The notes under the pieces: model-generated | The model's input: only the letters and a program-made list of their open reading frames with translations | The model's database searches: none | What the model was told of the DNA's origin: nothing | In this document: one piece after another, positions 7,121 to 9,916 of the stretch | Layout: each line of letters starts with the position of its first letter | How positions within the stretch are numbered: the stretch's first letter is position 1 | DNA from: Robiginitomaculum sp. | GTDB lineage: Bacteria > Pseudomonadota > Alphaproteobacteria > Caulobacterales > Maricaulaceae | Assembly (NCBI GenBank): GCA_002733385.1 | Contig: NVVO01000015.1 | Coordinates: forward strand, 1 to 9,916 | Direction: 5' to 3' | Length of the DNA: 9,916 bases | Made by a program: the position numbers and the translations under genes

Positions 7121-7416
7121 ACACCCCCCACAAAATCGGGGGGGAGTGCAACTTTATTCAATCCGTGGGTAATGTCTGGCTTGTCACACACCCCCCACAA
7201 AATCGGGGGGAGTGCAACTCAAGGTCGCTAGATACATTCAAAACAAAAGTCACACACCCCCCACAAAATCGGGGGGAGTGCAACTGGGCATATTCAGCCG
7301 CTTATATCGAATTTGTCACACACCCCCCACAAAATCGGGGGGAGTGCAACTCCGTCTCCTATGGTCGCTAGATTTGCAGCGTCACACACCCCCCACAAAA
7401 TCGGGGGGAGTGCAAC
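7116..7416 (-). CRISPR. CRISPR array: five 36-bp repeats, four 30-bp spacers
   Basis: Repeats lie at 7116-7152, 7183-7218, 7249-7284, 7315-7350 and 7381-7416. Spacers lie at 7153-7182, 7219-7248, 7285-7314 and 7351-7380, each exactly 30 bp and different. On the plus strand the repeat reads GTCACACA, six C, ACAAAATC, six G, AGTGCAAC. The first repeat has seven G and is therefore 37 bp. Minus-strand RNA of the repeat can pair end to end: 7 bp including two G-U pairs, a U-U mismatch, 6 C-G pairs and an 8-nt loop. In plus-strand RNA the two wobble positions become A-C clashes. This, the AT-rich leader side at 7417-7493 and the odd repeat at the far end favour minus-strand transcription, as for the effector gene. 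A 36-nt repeat with a 30-nt spacer is usual for type VI. Confidence 0.93.
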
Positions 7417-7493
7417 AGGATGTCTGTATCTGTTTGAAAAAACAAAACAAATCACCCGTTGGAATTATAAAAACCGGGGATTTCATAGCATGA
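7417..7493 (-). promoter_or_regulatory. Putative CRISPR leader with a TATAAT box
   Basis: This AT-rich 77-bp stretch separates the effector stop from the array. On the minus strand it contains a perfect TATAAT (7469-7464), which would start RNA about 40 nt before the first repeat. No good -35 box lies at the usual distance. The TATAAT sits in the loop of the weak hairpin at 7450-7482. Confidence 0.4.
7436..7482 (-). terminator. Weak terminator-like hairpin after the effector gene
   Basis: On the minus strand AATCCCCG (7482-7475) can pair with CGGGTGATT (7458-7450) with one bulged T and a 16-nt loop. A T-rich tract follows (complement of 7436-7449). If active, it would end the effector mRNA before the array. 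The long loop makes this uncertain. Confidence 0.25.
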
Positions 7494-8942
7494 TCAATCA
7501 TTTATGTCCAGTTTTTTACCAGAAAAATCGCGGGCTGTGCGCATATCTCTTGCCCATTTACCTATCAAATTTCTGACTGACTTGCGTTTGTCTAGCCGCC
7601 ATTTATTTCTATTGGCATATTCGGTGCGGGTTTTCTCTGACCAATATTTTATGACGATTGGCGGGGTGTGGTCTATGTTCTGGTTTATATCAGACTTTAC
7701 CGGGAAGGCCCAGACATAATCTTGTTTGTTGAGGAGTCCGAAAGTTTTTGAATACAGATCATTGATCTGCCCTTTTGCCGGGCCAAGCGTCTTGATGACA
7801 TGGGGCTGGCAAAAGGCTTCGAACAAGCATTGAAACACTTTATCGACCGCCATAATTTCATTATCAAGTATGACATTATAAAAAGGCCGGTTGTGGGCAA
7901 TGGTATTGCGGATATGGCGCAACGGGCCATAAACGGCCATTTTGCCTGCTTTTTTCTCAGATTTGGTCAGGGTTTTATCGGCCTGGTTCAATCTAAATAT
8001 GGCCAAATTAAATATCCGGTTGATATGTGTGGTTGTCTCGAACACGGCTTCGATGTCGCGCTGGAAATGCGGTGTGTCCATATTCAGTAATGCTGTAATT
8101 CTGTTAACATTGTCCTGCCCGAAAAAATAAAAGCGGGTTTTAAACAAATGAAAATTATACCGAGGCCAGCAACCGTCCGGATAAAAATCACTGTATTTCT
8201 TTTGTACGGCGGTCATGGAATTTTCGCGATTTTTGCGCTCGGCCCTGGTCAGCTCTGATTTTTTACGGTACTGGCCGTAATAGGCCAATGTTGCTTCGGC
8301 TCTGTCCTTGCGGGCTTTAGAGAAAAGTGTATGCACGGACAAGGGCGCTACCAGCACTTGGTTTTTTGTGGTGCGCAAGCGCTTATTGGCGTGTTCCAGT
8401 GCGCCGATAAAATGCTGGTGTTGTTTTGACGGCAAGAGCAGGCCAAGAGCGCCTATAATTTTTGCTTCGTCGAAGCGGCGGCTAATGCCCGGCTTCCAGC
8501 CTTTGAGATAATTGCGTTTTAGGCGCATTTCTTCGACCAAATCCAAAAAATTGTCCAATGTCAGGGGAATGGCGTGTTCGGTCAATTTTGCCTTGAAGGC
8601 GCGTTGGCGAGTTGTTGGCAATGCGCGGATAAGGTTGGCAAAATCGGGGGTGAACACATCTATCTGATGTGATTGGCTGAATATGCGCTTGGTAAAATCA
8701 GGTTTTAACCGATCATGTTTTTGTATGATTTTGCGTTTAAATTGTTCGCCTTGTTGCTTCTCCAGGGCCTCCAATGCGGCAAACAGGGTTTTGCGTTTCT
8801 TGCTATCATTAAAACAATGCCAGAAAATCGACACGATATAGGTGTTGGCCAGTCCGAGAAAAAACAGGAAATGGGCGCGAAACTCCGGGTCTGGCTCTAG
8901 CGCGGATAGATCGGGTTTGGCCGGGTTTTTAAGTACTGGCAT
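7494..8942 (-). CDS. cas13: Compact Cas13-like (type VI, Cas13an-like) single-HEPN CRISPR ribonuclease
   Basis: The 482-residue protein is directly next to the CRISPR array, with only 77 bp between its TGA and the array. It has exactly one RxxxxH motif, R345-N-T-I-A-H350, within VYGPLRHIRNTIAHNRPFYN. This resembles the second HEPN domain of Cas13 and the HEPN of Abi_2/AbiF-type abortive infection RNases. In the N-terminal half, FLDLVEEMRLKRNYLKGW (residues 132-149) looks like a HEPN helix with RN conserved but Gly148 where the catalytic His would be. The protein is rich in Lys and Arg (for example KKSELTRAERKNRENS at 228-242 and the C-terminus), as expected for RNA binding. At about one-third to one-half the size of classical Cas13 it fits the ancestral single-active-site Cas13an group, which uses one site for both crRNA processing and target cleavage. 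No cas1 or cas2 is nearby. Inferred role: crRNA-guided cleavage of phage transcripts in the cytoplasm. ATG 8942 is the first ATG after an in-frame stop and has no Shine-Dalgarno sequence. The alternative is a HEPN abortive-infection protein beside an unrelated array. Confidence 0.8.
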   Translation of the reverse strand: MPVLKNPAKPDLSALEPDPEFRAHFLFFLGLANTYIVSIFWHCFNDSKKRKTLFAALEALEKQQGEQFKRKIIQKHDRLKPDFTKRIFSQSHQIDVFTPDFANLIRALPTTRQRAFKAKLTEHAIPLTLDNFLDLVEEMRLKRNYLKGWKPGISRRFDEAKIIGALGLLLPSKQHQHFIGALEHANKRLRTTKNQVLVAPLSVHTLFSKARKDRAEATLAYYGQYRKKSELTRAERKNRENSMTAVQKKYSDFYPDGCWPRYNFHLFKTRFYFFGQDNVNRITALLNMDTPHFQRDIEAVFETTTHINRIFNLAIFRLNQADKTLTKSEKKAGKMAVYGPLRHIRNTIAHNRPFYNVILDNEIMAVDKVFQCLFEAFCQPHVIKTLGPAKGQINDLYSKTFGLLNKQDYVWAFPVKSDINQNIDHTPPIVIKYWSEKTRTEYANRNKWRLDKRKSVRNLIGKWARDMRTARDFSGKKLDIND

Positions 8943-8947
8943 ATGGT

Positions 8948-8976
8948 ATAATAAGCACGAAACGAGCAGTTAACAA
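8948..8976 (-). promoter_or_regulatory. Promoter of the Cas13-like gene (leaderless mRNA predicted)
   Basis: On the minus strand, TTGTTA (8976-8971) and TATTAT (8953-8948) are 17 bp apart, a good sigma-70-type match. Transcription would start at about 8941, on the ATG at 8942-8940. This explains the lack of a ribosome binding site and predicts a leaderless transcript. Confidence 0.55.
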
Positions 8977-9007
8977 TAGCAAGCACAGGTTTTGTAGCAA
9001 AGCAGGT

Positions 9008-9036
9008 TTTACATATTTGGAATATTGTGTTATCAT
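9008..9036 (+). promoter_or_regulatory. Promoter of the ybdK-like gene
   Basis: TTTACA (9008-9013) and TATCAT (9031-9036) are separated by 17 bp, each matching the consensus at five of six positions. The predicted start, about 9043, leaves a short leader that begins at the ribosome binding site. It is divergent from the effector promoter, whose -35 box is about 30 bp away. Confidence 0.6.
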
Positions 9037-9041
9037 CAGGC

Positions 9042-9050
9042 AGGAAGGGG
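9042..9050 (+). promoter_or_regulatory. Strong ribosome binding site deciding the TTG start at 9058
   Basis: AGGAAGGGG is purine-rich and ends seven bases before TTG at 9058. The in-frame GTG at 9070 is less well placed. Confidence 0.6.
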
Positions 9051-9057
9051 AAGTTCG

Positions 9058-9916
9058 TTGGATAGTAATGTGCTGACATTGGGGGTTGAAGAGGAATATT
9101 TGGTGGTTGACCCCGAGACGGGCGAAGCGGCCGCCAATCCGCCGGACGCTTTTTTTCCGGCCTGCAAAAAAGCACTTGGCGATTGTGTGACGCCGGAATT
9201 TTTGCGTTGCCAGATCGAAATCGCTACCCCCGTGTGCAATAATGTCACCGAGGCCCGCGAACATTTGACCCATATGCGCTCAACTCTGGCAAAAATTGCC
9301 ATTGATCATGATCTGCGCTTGATGGCGGCCTCGACCCATCCGTTTACGACTTGGCGGGCGCAAAAACCAACCAAGGGTGAGCGCTATTCCAAAATGAACG
9401 AAGATCTGCAAGGGGCCATACGCCGGATGCTGATTTGTGGCACCCATGTGCATGTTGGTATTCTGGATCCGGCCTTGCGGATTGATGTGATGAACCAGAT
9501 GCGCTATTTTCTGCCCCATATGCTGGCATTATCCACCTCGTCGCCGTTTTGGGAGGGGGATATTATGGGCATGAAGTCGTATCGTCTGAGCGTGTTTGAC
9601 GGCATGCCGCGCACCGGCATTCCCGAAGCCATGAGCTCTATTGGGGAATATGAAAACCTGGTGGGTATATTGACCGGTGCGGGGGTTATTGAGGACGCCA
9701 GTAAAATCTGGTGGGACATAAGACCAAGCGTGCGTTTTCCGACCCTGGAGACCAGGGTGGCGGATATGTGTACACGGCTGGAGGACACCTTGGCCATTGT
9801 CGCCATGTTCCAATGTTTGACGCGCATGTTTATCCATCTCAAACAGCGCAATATTAAATGGCGGACCTATCCGGCGCTTCTGATTGCCGAGAACCGCTGG
9901 CTGGCCCAGCGGTTCG
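9058..9916 (+). CDS. ybdK: Carboxylate-amine ligase, YbdK/GCS2 family (partial, runs off the window)
   Basis: From TTG at 9058 the frame is open for 286 codons to the window edge. Members of this family have about 370-400 residues, so the last quarter is missing. It begins with LGVEEEYLVVDPETG (residues 8-22), the ATP/metal-binding Glu cluster of glutamate-cysteine ligase type 2 proteins. It also has E-I-A-T-P near 55-59, CGTHVHVG (127-134) and WWDIRPSVRFPTLETRVAD (218-236), all signatures of the family. YbdK homologues form gamma-glutamyl-type amide bonds with weak glutamate-cysteine ligase activity in vitro; the physiological substrate here is unknown. The gene has its own promoter and is divergent from the CRISPR effector. 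I see no sign of functional linkage to it, and it probably marks the return to ordinary chromosome. Confidence 0.9.
   Translation, partial: MDSNVLTLGVEEEYLVVDPETGEAAANPPDAFFPACKKALGDCVTPEFLRCQIEIATPVCNNVTEAREHLTHMRSTLAKIAIDHDLRLMAASTHPFTTWRAQKPTKGERYSKMNEDLQGAIRRMLICGTHVHVGILDPALRIDVMNQMRYFLPHMLALSTSSPFWEGDIMGMKSYRLSVFDGMPRTGIPEAMSSIGEYENLVGILTGAGVIEDASKIWWDIRPSVRFPTLETRVADMCTRLEDTLAIVAMFQCLTRMFIHLKQRNIKWRTYPALLIAENRWLAQRF

Noticed and set aside
7153..7380. Self-targeting of the window by its own spacers
   Set aside because: I found no match of any spacer to other parts of the window by eye on either strand.
7118..7416. Simple tandem (satellite-like) repeat instead of CRISPR
   Set aside because: The interspaced segments are unique in sequence and all exactly 30 bp, and the repeats are near-identical and palindromic, which fits CRISPR and not a satellite.
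7165..7493. Open frames through the CRISPR array encoding HTPP-type peptide repeats
   Set aside because: Repeat plus spacer is 66 bp, a multiple of three, so frames stay open by arithmetic. The peptides are repeat translations, not proteins.
9504..9851. Minus-strand frames of 102 and 115 codons near the right end
   Set aside because: They are antisense shadows of the ybdK-like gene, whose motifs are unmistakable.

Overview
The window looks like bacterial chromosome, probably alphaproteobacterial. The tRNA-Ala(GGC) has an encoded CCA, several genes start with TTG, and the recombinase and IS6-type remnants resemble alphaproteobacterial versions. The species cannot be named from the sequence. 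Gene-dense segments at both ends flank a middle accessory region full of mobile-element debris, tRNA genes and a small CRISPR locus.

Layout. Positions 1-470 hold a small hairpin and one doubtful short ORF. Positions 471-3513 are a two-gene operon: a secreted von Willebrand factor A protein with five tandem beta-rich repeats, then a DJ-1/PfpI-family protein that starts one base after the first gene's stop. Positions 3786-5911 are a chimera of broken mobile genes: an IS3-family element with its left end intact but orfA mostly deleted and its right end missing, fused to the C-terminal part of a large serine recombinase whose catalytic domain is gone. Positions 5912-6900 hold tRNA-Ala(GGC), tRNA-Ser(GGA), decayed fragments of both tRNAs, a second copy of the IS3 left end, and an IS6-type transposase fragment.

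Positions 6899-8942 are the most interesting part. Five 36-bp repeats separated by four unique 30-bp spacers form a genuine CRISPR array. Directly beside it, on the minus strand, is a 482-residue protein with one canonical HEPN ribonuclease motif (R345-N-T-I-A-H350). Its N-terminal half carries a HEPN-like helix in which the catalytic His is replaced by Gly (R143-N-Y-L-K-G148). No cas1, cas2 or other cas gene is in view. Size, single active site, repeat and spacer lengths and adjacency fit a compact type VI (Cas13) RNA-guided RNase of the ancestral single-HEPN kind reported as Cas13an. Several signs suggest the array is transcribed on the minus strand, like the effector: a repeat that folds end to end only in minus-strand RNA, an AT-rich leader with a TATAAT box, and a slightly degenerate repeat at the far end. 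A small two-helix membrane ORF lies next to the distal end of the array and could be an accessory protein or unrelated.

Positions 9058-9916 begin a YbdK-type carboxylate-amine ligase, which runs off the window. It is divergent from the effector gene, and both have well-spaced sigma-70-type promoters in the 115-bp gap between them. The effector's predicted transcription start falls on its start codon, so its mRNA may be leaderless.
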